In this document: piece by piece, positions 1 through 8,255 of the stretch
Layout: every line of letters starts with the position of its first letter
Position numbering within the stretch: position 1 is the first letter of the stretch
Assembly (NCBI GenBank): GCA_030524745.1
Contig: JAUNGC010000002.1
Coordinates: forward strand, 1 to 64,000
Source: Eubacteriales bacterium
GTDB lineage: Bacteria > Bacillota > Clostridia > Lachnospirales > Lachnospiraceae
Length of the DNA: 64,000 nt
Direction: 5' to 3'
Notes under the pieces: generated by a model
The model's input: only the letters and a program-made list of their open reading frames with translations
Told to the model about the DNA's origin: nothing
Database searches by the model: none
Program-made: the position numbers and the translations under genes

Positions 1-53
1 AGAGCATTCGGCTGTTAACCGAAGTGTCGTTGGTTCGAGTCCAACAGGGGGAG
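1..53 (+). tRNA. tRNA-Asn (GTT), 5' end outside the window
   Basis: Only the 3' part is present. The anticodon stem pairs 7-11 with 19-23 around a seven-base loop with GTT at 14-16. The T arm is 29-45, the 3' acceptor strand 46-52 and the discriminator G53. No CCA is encoded. It is the first of five tRNAs read in the same direction. Confidence 0.93.
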
Positions 54-237
54 TTGTGAGCATAGCCGTAGGGTTATGCTTTTATTATCTTAGTGAATGT
101 AGATTTTTAGATTGCATATCTTTGTGCGAGGCTGTTAAGGAAATCTTTTGAAGCGCTGGTTTTTTGGAGAAAATAGAAATTTCTCTTGCAAAGTGCCTGG
201 AATTATGCTAAGATAAACAGCGTTGAAGCTTTGAGAC

Positions 238-309
238 GGCTCCGTGGTCAAGCGGTTAAGACATCGCCCTTTCACGGCGGTAACACGGGTTCGATTCCCG
301 TCGGAGTCA
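238..309 (+). tRNA. tRNA-Glu (TTC)
   Basis: Complete cloverleaf: the acceptor strand 238-244 pairs with 302-308 (one G-T pair), the anticodon loop carries TTC, and the T loop is the usual TTCGATT. No CCA is encoded. Confidence 0.96.
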
Positions 310-357
310 TTTTTGACAAGATTAAGTCAATGAAGTTAAGGTACCCGTAAGGGTTAC

Positions 358-431
358 GGACCTTTAGCTCAGTTGGTTAGAGCAACCGGCTCATAACCGG
401 TCGGTCCTGGGTTCGAGTCCCCGAAGGTCCA
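358..431 (+). tRNA. tRNA-Met (CAT), elongator type
   Basis: The acceptor GGACCTT at 358-364 pairs with AAGGTCC at 424-430. The anticodon is CAT. The acceptor and D-arm match the usual elongator Met tRNA of Firmicutes rather than the initiator, or the CAT-reading Ile tRNA that starts GGGCC. Confidence 0.93.
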
Positions 432-445
432 TTTTCATAATTTTT

Positions 446-519
446 GGCCTAGTGGCTCAGTTGGTTAGAGCGCCGCCCTGTCACGGCGGAGGTCACGGGT
501 TCGAGTCCCGTCTGGGTCG
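446..519 (+). tRNA. tRNA-Asp (GTC)
   Basis: The acceptor 446-452 pairs with 512-518, partly through G-T pairs. The anticodon loop carries GTC and the discriminator is G519, as expected for Asp. Confidence 0.95.
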
Positions 520-558
520 TCTTTCTTTTTAGAAAGCGAATCTTTATTATATGAATTT

Positions 559-642
559 GCTGGCATGGCGGAATAGGCAGACGCAAAGGACTTAAAATCC
601 TTCGGGAGCGATCCCGTGCCGGTTCAAGTCCGGCTGCCAGCA
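559..642 (+). tRNA. tRNA-Leu (TAA)
   Basis: This is a class II tRNA with a long variable arm. The acceptor GCTGGCA at 559-565 pairs with TGCCAGC at 635-641, and the anticodon loop carries TAA. Confidence 0.95.
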
Positions 643-659
643 GTATAGCTTGAAGTAGA

Positions 660-695
660 GAACTCTTTCAGTTAGTAACTGAAGGAGTTCTTTTT
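660..695 (+). terminator. Terminator of the tRNA cluster
   Basis: A 14-bp stem (660-673 with 677-690, one G-T pair) with a three-base loop is followed by five T. It lies 17 bp after the last tRNA. Confidence 0.93.
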
Positions 696-944
696 CGATT
701 GGTTCCGGAAAAATACTTGTGATAGCATTAGCCGAAGCTGTTGGCGGAACAAATTCCTGCCTTGCTCCATCACAGTCTTGTATAACTTCGTATAATCTGA
801 TAAATTCCGTTTTGCTTACGCAGATGTCCTGCTGCCATTCTCTTTCCTGCTTTTGGGGAACAGCCCGATCAGAAAGGCTTCGATCATGTGGGATAGTCCG
901 GAAACTAGATCAGTATATACCTTTTGGTATAAATAGAGTAACCA
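696..944. other. Stretch without a recognisable gene
   Basis: Between the tRNA terminator and the first redox remnants there is an open frame (719-991, alternative start) whose translation resembles no family and has no good ribosome site; I treat it as non-coding. A small palindrome, TATACC-TTTT-GGTATA, lies at 916-931, and a related string precedes the regulatory element at 12342. This suggests it is a worn copy of an upstream regulatory region. Confidence 0.5.
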
Positions 945-981
945 GGAGAAACTTCTGCGGAGGTTTCTCTTTTTTTATAAT
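945..981 (+). promoter_or_regulatory. Inverted repeat with -35/-10-like boxes, copy 1 of 3
   Basis: GAGAAAC at 946-952 pairs with GTTTCTC at 963-969 around TTCTGCGGAG, followed by a T run and TATAAT at 976-981. TTCTGC (953-958) lies exactly 17 bp before TATAAT, as in the copies at 6249 and 12342. Hairpin plus T run also looks like an intrinsic terminator. No gene lies upstream here to terminate, which favours a promoter or operator role, but both are possible. Confidence 0.55.
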
Positions 982-1017
982 AAAGTCATAAACAAAAAAG
1001 CTGTGCGGACAAAATAA

Positions 1018-1095
1018 TTCCTGTAATCTTGCCCCCGCAGCTATAAAAAAATGACACATGAAGAAATCCTGAAAATCTTTCAGGAATGCTACTAA
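1018..1095 (+). pseudogene. 3' remnant of an iron-containing alcohol dehydrogenase gene
   Basis: The last 14 codons read M-T-H-E-E-I-L-K-I-F-Q-E-C-Y and stop. They differ by one residue from the end of the dehydrogenase at 13489-14658. Upstream the DNA still matches that gene (C-N-L-A-P-x-S-Y-K-K region), but a 1-bp deletion in the run of C shifts the frame. Only this tail survives. In its place stand a regulatory element and no 5' coding part, so a deletion removed the rest. Confidence 0.85.
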
Positions 1096-1111
1096 GAAAG
1101 GATGATTGACT

Positions 1112-1837
1112 ATGAAAAAAACACTTGCATTACTTTTGAGTTTCTCTATGATCCTGGCTTTGTCCGCATGCGGCAGTCAGAACAGCGGAGAGAGCACTGC
1201 GGATAACCTGGCAGAGGGCGAGAGCATTGAAGCTGCCGCTGAAACGTCTGTAGAGGCAGTGACAGAAGAAACTGTTGAAATTTCAACGGAAATGCCCGAA
1301 GAAACATCTGAGGAGATTACGGAAGCGTCTGATGTAGAGTTGGAGAGCGCAGAGGGGAAAACGCTGATCGTATATTTTTCGGCAACGGGAAATACGGAAG
1401 AAGCCGCAAATTATATTGCGGCCGCAACAGGGGCGGATATGCTTGAACTGGTGTCGGTGGAACCGTATACGGATGAAGACCTGAATTATAATGACGACAG
1501 CAGCCGGGTGGTATATGAACATGACAATCCCGATGCAAGAGAGGTAGAACTTGTGGAATCCACAGTTTCTGACTGGGAATCCTACGATACGGTGTTTATC
1601 GGTTATCCCATCTGGTGGGGAATTGCTGCCTGGCCGGTCGATGAATTTGTAGAAACCAATGATTTCACGGGGAAGACTGTGATTCCGTTCTGTACATCCG
1701 GATCTTCTGAATTGGGAGAAAGCGGTGAACTGCTGGCGGAAGCGGCAGGAACCGGAGACTGGCTGGAGGGCAAGCGGTTTTCATCCAGCGTTTCAGAAGA
1801 GGACGTTCAGACCTGGATAGACAGTCTGGGTTTGTAA
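1112..1837 (+). CDS. Flavodoxin-domain lipoprotein
   Basis: The N-terminal 20 residues form a lipoprotein signal with lipobox L-S-A-C, so the protein should be anchored outside the membrane. An acidic, Glu/Thr-rich linker (about residues 22-80) follows. The flavodoxin fold starts with T-L-I-V-Y-F-S-A-T-G-N-T, the FMN phosphate loop. Further on come G-Y-P-I-W-W-G, which usually contacts the flavin, and F-C-T-S-G. This is the Flavodoxin_4 type, an electron carrier. The start is ATG 1112, with AAGGA before it; an upstream in-frame TTG at 1106 is weaker. It lies 17 bp after the dehydrogenase remnant and just before an aldo/keto reductase, so it probably serves extracytoplasmic redox chemistry; the substrate is unknown. 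A shortened relative is at 16342. Confidence 0.85.
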   Translation: MKKTLALLLSFSMILALSACGSQNSGESTADNLAEGESIEAAAETSVEAVTEETVEISTEMPEETSEEITEASDVELESAEGKTLIVYFSATGNTEEAANYIAAATGADMLELVSVEPYTDEDLNYNDDSSRVVYEHDNPDAREVELVESTVSDWESYDTVFIGYPIWWGIAAWPVDEFVETNDFTGKTVIPFCTSGSSELGESGELLAEAAGTGDWLEGKRFSSSVSEEDVQTWIDSLGL

Positions 1838-1850
1838 CTGATGCTGATAG

Positions 1851-2870
<1,020 letters not shown>

Positions 2871-2956
2871 CCGTTTATCATAAATGAAATGATCGAGTAG
2901 GAAGAAGTTTTACGATTTTTCAGGATGGAGCGAAGTTCCAATAATTCCAGACAAAA

Positions 2957-2991
2957 AGCCGCCGCTACGGTGTGATCCATGCGGCGGTTTT
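2957..2991. terminator. Bidirectional terminator between converging genes
   Basis: CCGCCGC at 2959-2965 pairs with GCGGCGG at 2981-2987. It is flanked by A5 on the left and T4 on the right, so it can end both the aldo/keto reductase and the leftward gene at 2992. Confidence 0.85.
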
Positions 2992-3249
2992 CTATATGGG
3001 TTGGCTCAATTTTTTCAAATTCCTCTGTTTGGATATATGATTGATGATTATTTTTATTGCAACGCAAATCAGTAACACAATAATAGTAAATACGCCATAT
3101 ATTAAGATGCTTGTATACCATGGTGCCGATTGCATAGCGTATAATTCGGGATGTGTTTTGAAGTCCCAAACAATATAAATCCCATGCCCAATAAATACAC
3201 CAACACAAGTCCCCATAATAATATTTAAGATAGTATTCAATTTTTTCAT
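2992..3249 (-). CDS. Small two-helix membrane protein, unknown function
   Basis: About 85 residues with two hydrophobic segments (about residues 6-26 and 44-66) and a basic C-terminus. I do not recognise the family. The start is set at the ATG at 3249 because AAAGGAG lies eight bases before it; a longer reading from 3270 would bury that site. It is read against its neighbours and has its own leader of about 100 bp, so it is probably a single-gene unit unrelated to the redox genes. Confidence 0.7.
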   Translation of the reverse strand: MKKLNTILNIIMGTCVGVFIGHGIYIVWDFKTHPELYAMQSAPWYTSILIYGVFTIIVLLICVAIKIIINHISKQRNLKKLSQPI

Positions 3250-3380
3250 ACAGACATACTCCTTTGCCAAATTCTGCTTTGTTGTGCTGTCTTTTTATGA
3301 ATTATATCATGCTGGTTTTTGCTTTTCTACCTGTTTTATTACTGCATTTGTACCTGTTGCTGTCATATCGAGTACCGCTT

Positions 3381-3610
3381 TCACCGGAATTGTAATGCTT
3401 TGTCAAAATCCGATTGATGGCTGAACTCTTTCCAGTTGGTGTATTCCTTTTGACGGTCTGTCATAACCTTCTCAGATAATTTTACTGCATCAGTTCCAAG
3501 GAGCAGACGGAACGGAGTGTTATCCGCTTCGATGGCTTTTATGATGCACACCGCACTTTTGTCCGGATCGCCCGGCTGTGTGCCGTGGGATAAGTCTTTG
3601 CCAGTCCGAC
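3381..3610 (-). pseudogene. C-terminal remnant of a short-chain dehydrogenase/reductase
   Basis: The leftward frame ending at 3381 carries the typical tail of classical SDR proteins: Q-P-G-D-P-D-K, then F-R-L-L-L-G-T-D-A, then W-K-E and S-D-F-D near the end. The Rossmann nucleotide-binding part and the Y-x-x-x-K active site are absent. The frame starts at about 3610 in unrelated DNA, so some two thirds of the gene is lost. The exact left and right limits of the homology are estimated by eye. Confidence 0.75.
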
Positions 3611-3736
3611 GGGTACCTGCGGTTCCCTCGATGGCATATACCTTTGACTTATAACTGCGTAACAAACGGAGACTTCTGCTTTGAACCTGAAATCGTTAAA
3701 ATGGAATTAGAATTTATGGAAGGAAGTGCGAAAAGT

Positions 3737-3904
3737 ATGCGGAAGAGATTATTGACCTTTCTGCTGGCGGGAGCAGTGGTTCTCTCCTTAGCTGCCTGCG
3801 TCCAGCAGGACGTTGAGCAACTACAGTCGGCTGATACACATCACGATCAGGCATTGATGTCCATCCTTGCGCCGGATTATGAGTATGAAGCAGATGCGTT
3901 ATAA
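3737..3904 (+). CDS. Short lipoprotein, probably a truncated gene
   Basis: 55 residues: a clear lipoprotein signal (M-R-K-R-L then a hydrophobic core and L-A-A-C) followed by only about 34 residues of acidic, unfamiliar sequence. A purine-rich ribosome site (GGAAGGAAG) lies about 12 bases before ATG 3737. Lipoproteins elsewhere in this window carry a folded domain after the signal, so this looks like a signal left after a deletion and read into new sequence. It ends 18 bp before the hydrolase at 3923 and may still be expressed. Confidence 0.5.
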   Translation: MRKRLLTFLLAGAVVLSLAACVQQDVEQLQSADTHHDQALMSILAPDYEYEADAL

Positions 3905-3922
3905 AGGAACGAAAGGAGCAGT

Positions 3923-4843
3923 ATGAAGAATAAAAAGAAGAAAATAGTTGTCATAGCCGTGCTGATTCTGCTGCTTGGATTTGGTTGGTGGTATCTATTC
4001 CGTGGCGGTCGTGTTGCGGAGGCCGGCGGCGGTCAGAAGGAAGATGGAGCAGAGATCATGAATACAGAACAGGCGGAGAGCGCGTTGGGCTATGTTACGG
4101 ACGGAACGGAAGAATACCGGGACTTCGTTATCGACAATGTGTTCCACTCCGTTATAGAAGGTGACATTCATTACAATGTTTACATTCCGGAAAGTTATGA
4201 TGGCAGCGAACCATATGCTTTGTATTTTACGCTGCCCGGTTATGAAGGTCTTTACTTCCAGGGCGTCGCCGCCAATCTCCAATCCGAGGAGTTCGGCTTT
4301 GAGGCGCGGAAATATAACGAAAAGATGATCATTGTTGCGCCGCAGCTGAGTGACTGGGGGGAAACTTCTGCCAATCAGACCATCGCTCTGGTGGAATACT
4401 TTCTGGAAGCCTATAATATCGACCGCGCGAAAGTGTATGGCAATGGCTTTTCCGGCGGCGACGAAACCATGTCCCAGGTGTTGGGCAAACGGCCCGACCT
4501 GTTTACCGCCTATTTGCAGGTCAGTTCCCAGTGGGACGGGGCATATGAACCAGTCGCAGCACAGCGGCTGCCGGTGTATTTTGCCATTGGCCGGAATGAT
4601 GAATACTATGGTTCTGATCCGAGCCGGGAGGCATACGATACGTTGCACGATTTGTATGTGCAGCAGGGACTGAACGAAGCCGAAATCGATGAACTGCTGG
4701 TGCTGGATATAAAGGAGCACGAGTATTTTACCGAACGGGGAATGTCCAATGAACATGGGGGCGGCGGCTTGTTTGCCTATGATGAGGAAATCATGGGCTG
4801 GCTGTTTTTGGGAATATGGGGCAGGAGTGATAATAGAACTTGA
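3923..4843 (+). CDS. Membrane-anchored alpha/beta hydrolase
   Basis: 306 residues. A lysine-rich start and one transmembrane segment (about residues 8-26) place the catalytic domain outside the cell. The nucleophile elbow G-N-G-F-S-G-G has Ser177. An acidic residue lies in the R-N-D-E-Y region, and a late His in N-E-H-G-G-G may complete the triad. The I-P-E-S-Y-D and Y-A-L-Y-F-T-L-P-G segments resemble the polyhydroxyalkanoate-depolymerase/esterase branch. The ribosome site is GAAAGGAG. It could be an esterase or a peptidase; the substrate is unknown. A second, lipid-anchored hydrolase of different sequence stands at 12426 in the related locus. Confidence 0.8.
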   Translation: MKNKKKKIVVIAVLILLLGFGWWYLFRGGRVAEAGGGQKEDGAEIMNTEQAESALGYVTDGTEEYRDFVIDNVFHSVIEGDIHYNVYIPESYDGSEPYALYFTLPGYEGLYFQGVAANLQSEEFGFEARKYNEKMIIVAPQLSDWGETSANQTIALVEYFLEAYNIDRAKVYGNGFSGGDETMSQVLGKRPDLFTAYLQVSSQWDGAYEPVAAQRLPVYFAIGRNDEYYGSDPSREAYDTLHDLYVQQGLNEAEIDELLVLDIKEHEYFTERGMSNEHGGGGLFAYDEEIMGWLFLGIWGRSDNRT

Positions 4844-4923
4844 AAATGAAGTCGAAAATGAAAGCAGTGATGTGGAAATTCTGAAATCAGAATAAATGGA
4901 GAAAGCAAAGGAGAAGACAGACA

Positions 4924-5046
4924 ATGAGAAGAAAGATTTCGCATGAGATGAAAGTACAGTTTGATTCCTCTGGCGGATCGGAACTGGTGACGGCAGATAC
5001 AAAAATTGAAACATGGATTAATGAAATAAAAAAGGAGGAACTTTAA
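4924..5046 (+). CDS. Possible 40-residue protein of unknown function
   Basis: An ATG at 4924 follows AAAGGAG by ten bases, and the frame runs 40 codons to TAA 5044-5046, two bases before the cupin start. The residues are mixed polar, without a signal peptide or hydrophobic stretch; a central S-S-G-G-S-E-L-V-T segment is the only distinctive part. It may be a real small protein translated ahead of the cupin gene or the cut end of a former longer gene. I recognise no family. Confidence 0.4.
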   Translation: MRRKISHEMKVQFDSSGGSELVTADTKIETWINEIKKEEL

Positions 5047-5047
5047 A

Positions 5048-5458
5048 ATGAAACCAGAAGAAGTAAGTGTATTCCCGGCTGGCGGGAAAAACGAAGCGTT
5101 TGCAAACTATTTTACAGGGCAGAGCTATTTGAATATGCTTACCAAAGAGGGCGTTGCGATTGGCAATGTGACTTTTGAGCCGGGCTGCCGGAATAACTGG
5201 CATATCCATCATGCCGGGAAAGGCGGAGGGCAGATTCTTCTTTGTACAGCCGGACGCGGATATTATCAGGAATGGGGAAAAGAAGCGCAGGAACTCCATC
5301 CCGGAAGTGTAGTGGTCATTCCAGCAGAGGTAAAACACTGGCATGGGGCTGCACCGGACAGTTGGTTTGCGCATTTAGCTGTTGAGGTTCCCGGAGAAGA
5401 AACAGGAACCGAGTGGTGCGAAGCAGTATCGGATGAAGAATATTCCAAATTAAAGTAG
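5048..5458 (+). CDS. Cupin-domain protein
   Basis: 136 residues forming one cupin barrel. The metal-site motif of the first strand pair is W-H-I-H-H followed by Q-I-L-L, and the second motif is P-A-E-V-K-H-W-H-G-A. This is the small cupin type often found beside carboxymuconolactone decarboxylase-like proteins and aldo/keto reductases in Clostridia; its reaction is usually unknown. AAGGAGG lies just before the start. It is followed by the broken aldo/keto reductase at 5507. A carboxymuconolactone decarboxylase-like gene survives only in the related locus at 19323. Confidence 0.88.
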   Translation: MKPEEVSVFPAGGKNEAFANYFTGQSYLNMLTKEGVAIGNVTFEPGCRNNWHIHHAGKGGGQILLCTAGRGYYQEWGKEAQELHPGSVVVIPAEVKHWHGAAPDSWFAHLAVEVPGEETGTEWCEAVSDEEYSKLK

Positions 5459-5506
5459 GGAGTAAACACCTTTTTACTACTTTTTACAGCGTGAAAAGAT
5501 GTTTAA

Positions 5507-6241
5507 TCATATCGGCTGATCGACACGGCAAACGCTTATGTGAATGAAAAAGCAGTAGGCCGCGCAATCAGGAAATCCGGCATTGACCGCAAGGAGATTT
5601 TTCTGGAAACGAAGCTGTGGCCGTCCTTTTATGAGCAGGCGGATGCCGTGGAGAAAACCCTGGAACGCTTGGATACGGACTATATTGACCTGTTGCTGAT
5701 CCACCAGCCTGCCGGTAACTATGTGGCTGGATATAAGCTGATGGAAAAGGCATACAAGGAGGGAAAAGTCCGTGCCATTGGTCTGTCCAACTTTACCCCG
5801 GATCAGATTCGGGAAATTTTTGATGTTTGCGAGGTTAAGCCGGCAATTTTGCAGACCGAGGTTCATCCTTATTCTCAGGAGCAGGAACTGAAGACATTCC
5901 TGGCAAAGGAGGGCATGGTCATTCAGGCGTGGTATCCTCTGGGACATGGGGATAAAGCGCTGATTCAGGAGCCGGTATTTTCAAAGCTGGCACAGAAGTA
6001 CGGGAAGAGTAATGCTCAGATTATCCTGCGCTGGCACGTGCAGGCGGGCAATATTGTGATCCCCGGCTCCAAGAACCCGGATCATATCAAGTCCAATCTG
6101 GATTTGTTTGACTTTGTTCTGACGGATACGGAGATGGCGGAGATTGCGGCGCTCAATCAAAACAAACGCTATTATACCAGCACGCCGGATTTGCTGAAGG
6201 CTTATGCGGCAATGGTGCCGCCGGTGGACGAGCAAAAATAA
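5507..6241 (+). pseudogene. Aldo/keto reductase lacking its N-terminus
   Basis: The frame is homologous to the aldo/keto reductases at 15478 and 17340 from S-Y-R-L-I-D-T-A onward, but an in-frame TAA at 5504-5506 lies just before it. The first 45 or so residues, including the first barrel strand, are missing. The first ATG in frame (5540) would also lose the catalytic D and Y of D-T-A-N-A-Y. The remaining sequence is intact: T-K-L-W with the catalytic K, L-I-H-Q-P with the catalytic H, and I-P-G-S-K-N-P. A deletion fused it to DNA after the cupin gene. It is almost certainly inactive. Confidence 0.85.
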
Positions 6242-6248
6242 AAAAACG

Positions 6249-6286
6249 AATCGAGACTTCTGCGGAGGTCTCGATTTTTTTATAAT
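6249..6286 (+). promoter_or_regulatory. Inverted repeat with -35/-10-like boxes, copy 2 of 3
   Basis: TCGAGAC at 6251-6257 pairs with GTCTCGA at 6268-6274. TTCTGC at 6258-6263 is 17 bp before TATAAT at 6281-6286. A T run fills the gap, so it can also work as a terminator for the broken aldo/keto reductase. The next gene start is the lipoprotein signal at 6333. Confidence 0.6.
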
Positions 6287-6332
6287 GAGGATGCAGAGGA
6301 AAAGAAAAATATTCCGGAGGTAAACGCGCACG

Positions 6333-6470
6333 ATGAAATGTGAACCTGTAAAACGTATTCTGCCCTGCCTGTTGACAGTTGTTATGACAGTAACACTTGC
6401 TGCCTGTGGATGGACGGCTTGGATTCTAAGGCTGGCTGTTCACATAAAGTTCATGGAATATTTCGCGTAA
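6333..6470 (+). pseudogene. Truncated lipoprotein signal (45 residues)
   Basis: GGAGG at 6316-6320 precedes ATG 6333. The product begins with a lipoprotein signal ending T-L-A-A-C-G, then runs only about 20 residues of hydrophobic, unlikely sequence to a stop. The mature domain is lost. The position, right after the regulatory element, mirrors the lipoprotein hydrolase at 12426 that follows copy 3 of that element. Confidence 0.7.
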
Positions 6471-6474
6471 AGCA

Positions 6475-6505
6475 TTGAACGGTAGTAACTACCGTAAACT
6501 ATAAT
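6475..6505 (+). promoter_or_regulatory. 19-bp-spacer promoter with central dyad, copy 1
   Basis: TTGAAC at 6475-6480 and TATAAT at 6500-6505 are 19 bp apart. The spacer begins with the perfect dyad GGTAGT-A-ACTACC (6481-6493). The same arrangement occurs at 19201. A long spacer with a central dyad is the known layout of promoters activated by MerR-family regulators; no MerR gene is in the window. Here the promoter is joined directly to a truncated DUF4405 gene. Confidence 0.65.
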
Positions 6506-6509
6506 CGAT

Positions 6510-6968
6510 CTGGTATTGCTCAGCATGGTCGTCTCCATGGCCAGCGGCGTGATTCTTTCCCGCCATGTCCTTTCCTTTTTGCCGATCAGCGGCGGACGTT
6601 CCTTTGCCAGAAGTCTGCACATGATCTCCGCTTACTGGGGCTTTGTATGGATGTCGCTCCATCTGGGACTTCATTGGAGCATGATGATGGCAATGGCGGG
6701 GAAAGCGTTTCCGAATGGATCTGCTATCCGCACATGGGCGCTTCGGATTTTAGCTGTGGTGATTGCGGTATACGGAGTTTACGCCTTTGCAAAACGGGAT
6801 ATTGCAGGCTATATGTTCCTGAGAATCCAGTTTGTATTCTTTGATTTTGAAGAACCGTTGATTTTCTTCCTGTTGGATTATATAGCAGTCATGGGGCTGT
6901 TCGTGTTCGTTGGTCACTATTTCACGGAATTTTTGAAACGCTGCAGCCAAAAGAGGAAAAGGGCATGA
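6510..6968 (+). pseudogene. DUF4405 membrane protein lacking its N-terminus
   Basis: From L-V-L-L-S-M onward the frame is closely similar to the C-terminal two thirds of the complete gene at 22036 (shared I-L-S-R-H, F-L-P-I-S-G-G-R, H-L-G-L-H-W, F-F-D-F-E-E-P). About the first 75 residues, with two transmembrane helices, are gone. The upstream DNA is the 19-bp-spacer promoter that stands far upstream in the intact locus. The simplest explanation is one internal deletion that removed three genes and the start of this one. Possible initiation codons lack a good ribosome site. Confidence 0.85.
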
Positions 6969-7239
6969 AACTGAAAAGTAAGAAACGATCGGTTTCGCCA
7001 TTCTTACGCTGTTTCCGGAGTTGTTTTTCCATGAAGCAGACGTGCAGAGTGAAGCGACAGAAGAAGTGCTCGCTATGGATATCGCAACGCAAAATCCATA
7101 TGGGAGCGCAGGGGTAGCAATATCAGGACGCTTTTCTGGATCAGATCGAAAGCCTCTTGTTACAGGGCAGGCAAGAGGAGAACTGCTGTATCGTTTGTGT
7201 TCCGTTCCGAATACAGGCAGAAGTCTGCTGAAAGATTGA
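6965..7239 (+). pseudogene. Decayed coding remnant after DUF4405
   Basis: An ATG overlaps the DUF4405 stop (ATGA), the usual sign of translational coupling, but this frame meets a stop early. A second frame continues from about 6980 to a stop at 7239 through sequence rich in A, S and E. Joining them needs a shift near 6985. I cannot identify the original family. It is most likely the next operon gene in decay, followed by a good terminator. Confidence 0.35.
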
Positions 7240-7263
7240 CTACACGCATTATGAGAAGATATG

Positions 7264-7297
7264 GAATCCGGTCTGCATTCAGGCCGGATCTTTTTTT
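7264..7297 (+). terminator. Terminator closing the decayed operon
   Basis: ATCCGG at 7266-7271 pairs with CCGGAT at 7284-7289, with an inner CTG/CAG pairing, followed by seven T. Confidence 0.85.
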
Positions 7298-7301
7298 AAA
7301 A

Positions 7302-7355
7302 TTAATATTACGCAAACAAAAATCAAATAAAGAATAAAAAGTAAGCCTGTATCTT
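7302..7355 (+). promoter_or_regulatory. Shared upstream motif, copy A, with -10-like box
   Basis: TTAATATTACGCAAACAA followed by A-rich DNA; TATCTT lies 48 bp from the start of the motif, at 7350-7355. The same 26-bp pattern and spacing occur at 9752 and 10832, each time before a gene of this cluster. No standard -35 box is seen at the right distance, so an activator or an alternative sigma factor is likely. Confidence 0.5.
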
Positions 7356-7434
7356 AAAAACAAAAGCATACGCAATTTCATGAAGCGGGGGATTGCAAAA
7401 ATCCCTATAGGAAATCCTTAAAGGCGGTGGAACG

Positions 7435-7995
7435 ATGGAGAAAAATAATGAAAAGCAGGAGATCATGACAATGACGGCAGAAGCGGAAAAGGAAAGGATA
7501 AAAACAGTTACGATATTGCTGACAAGGTATTCGACCCTGTTCAGCAGGTTCATATGCGGGATCAGTAAAAATCATTATTCCCATGCCGCTATATCCATCG
7601 ATGGGAATGAGGAACTGTTTTACAGCTTCAACTGTAAAGGTTTTGTGGTGGAAAAGCCGAAGAAAAGGAAACCCAGGACGCAAAGGGCGGGGAGCATCTG
7701 TATCCGGATGCAGGTCCCGGAGAGCACATATGCGCTGATCAAAGAGGAACTGGATTATTTTCTGGAGCACCGGGAGCGGTATGCTTTTTCAAGGCTGGGG
7801 GTGGCATTGTGCGTGTTGCATATTCCGCATAAGTTTAAGAACAGATACTTTTGCTCGCAGTTTGTGGCAGAGATTCTGGCACGGGCGGGCGCGGTGGAGT
7901 TGGAAAAGAAGGAATCTTTGTACATGCCCGGACAACTGCTGGACCGGATGAAGTCCGTCTATTCAGAAAAACAGATCATAGTGGATGGAATCTGA
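7435..7995 (+). CDS. Permuted papain-like amidase (YiiX/NlpC-P60-like)
   Basis: 186 residues. Y-S-H-A-A-I supplies a probable catalytic His (His50), and later F-C-S-Q-F-V-A-E supplies Cys140. His before Cys is the order of the circularly permuted papain fold seen in YiiX-like hydrolases. There is no signal peptide, and the first 25 residues are charged. Family members act on cell-wall peptides or lipid-linked amides; the substrate here is unknown. It is the first gene after shared motif A and likely heads the unit that continues into the two small peptides and the radical SAM gene. The start follows a weak ribosome site, AAAGGCGGTGG. Confidence 0.72.
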   Translation: MEKNNEKQEIMTMTAEAEKERIKTVTILLTRYSTLFSRFICGISKNHYSHAAISIDGNEELFYSFNCKGFVVEKPKKRKPRTQRAGSICIRMQVPESTYALIKEELDYFLEHRERYAFSRLGVALCVLHIPHKFKNRYFCSQFVAEILARAGAVELEKKESLYMPGQLLDRMKSVYSEKQIIVDGI

Positions 7996-8086
7996 GGAAC
8001 AGGCGATGAACAACATAGACAGGATACATGATATCGTTCCTGCATGGCAGGTTGATATAAATAGGCGAAGAAAGGAGGTACACAGG

Positions 8087-8164
8087 ATGGCTAAGATCGT
8101 GGTTGTAATCGTTGTTGTGGTGGCGGCAATCGCAGCGGTTATTGTGAAAAAGAAGAATAGCTGA
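8087..8164 (+). CDS. 25-residue hydrophobic membrane peptide
   Basis: A strong AAAGGAGGT precedes ATG 8087 by eight bases. The peptide is M-A-K-I, then an unbroken run of V, I and A, then V-K-K-K-N-S: a single short transmembrane helix with a basic tail. In-frame ATG 8006 would extend it to 52 residues, but the ribosome site favours 8087. It lies about 90 bp after the amidase gene. Function unknown; compare the similar peptide at 8256. Confidence 0.65.
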   Translation: MAKIVVVIVVVVAAIAAVIVKKKNS

Positions 8165-8176
8165 GGTTTTTAAACT

Positions 8177-8214
8177 GGTCCGCCTGCAGGAAGGAGATGA
8201 ACGGCAGGCGGACC
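8177..8214 (+). other. Strong hairpin between the two small peptide genes
   Basis: GGTCCGCCTGC at 8177-8187 pairs perfectly with GCAGGCGGACC at 8204-8214. No T run follows, so it is unlikely to end transcription. It probably acts as a transcript stability or processing element in the unit 7435-9755. The loop contains AAGGAG. Confidence 0.7.
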
Positions 8215-8255
8215 GGAGAAACCGTAGGAGAAGATTTCCAAAAGGAGTATATGGA

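Noticed and set aside
358..431. CAT anticodon tRNA as the Ile (lysidine) tRNA or initiator tRNA
   Set aside because: The acceptor GGACCTT and fully paired first base pair fit elongator Met; Ile-CAT tRNAs in this group start GGGCC, and initiators carry a mismatched first pair.
782..794. A 13-bp exact match to one arm of the P1 loxP site (ATAACTTCGTATA)
   Set aside because: There is no second arm in inverted orientation and no recombinase gene nearby. A single arm is best taken as chance.
719..991. Open frame of 90 codons after the tRNA cluster
   Set aside because: Alternative start, no ribosome site, composition unlike neighbouring proteins, and its end runs through the inverted-repeat element at 945.
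3995..5014. Long leftward open frame opposite the hydrolase gene
   Set aside because: It is the shadow of the rightward hydrolase gene, with no ribosome site and no protein family; similar long shadows oppose the GRE, permease and LamG genes.
8006..8164. A 52-residue version of the small membrane peptide
   Set aside because: The upstream ATG is in frame, but the strong AGGAGG stands directly before the ATG at 8087.
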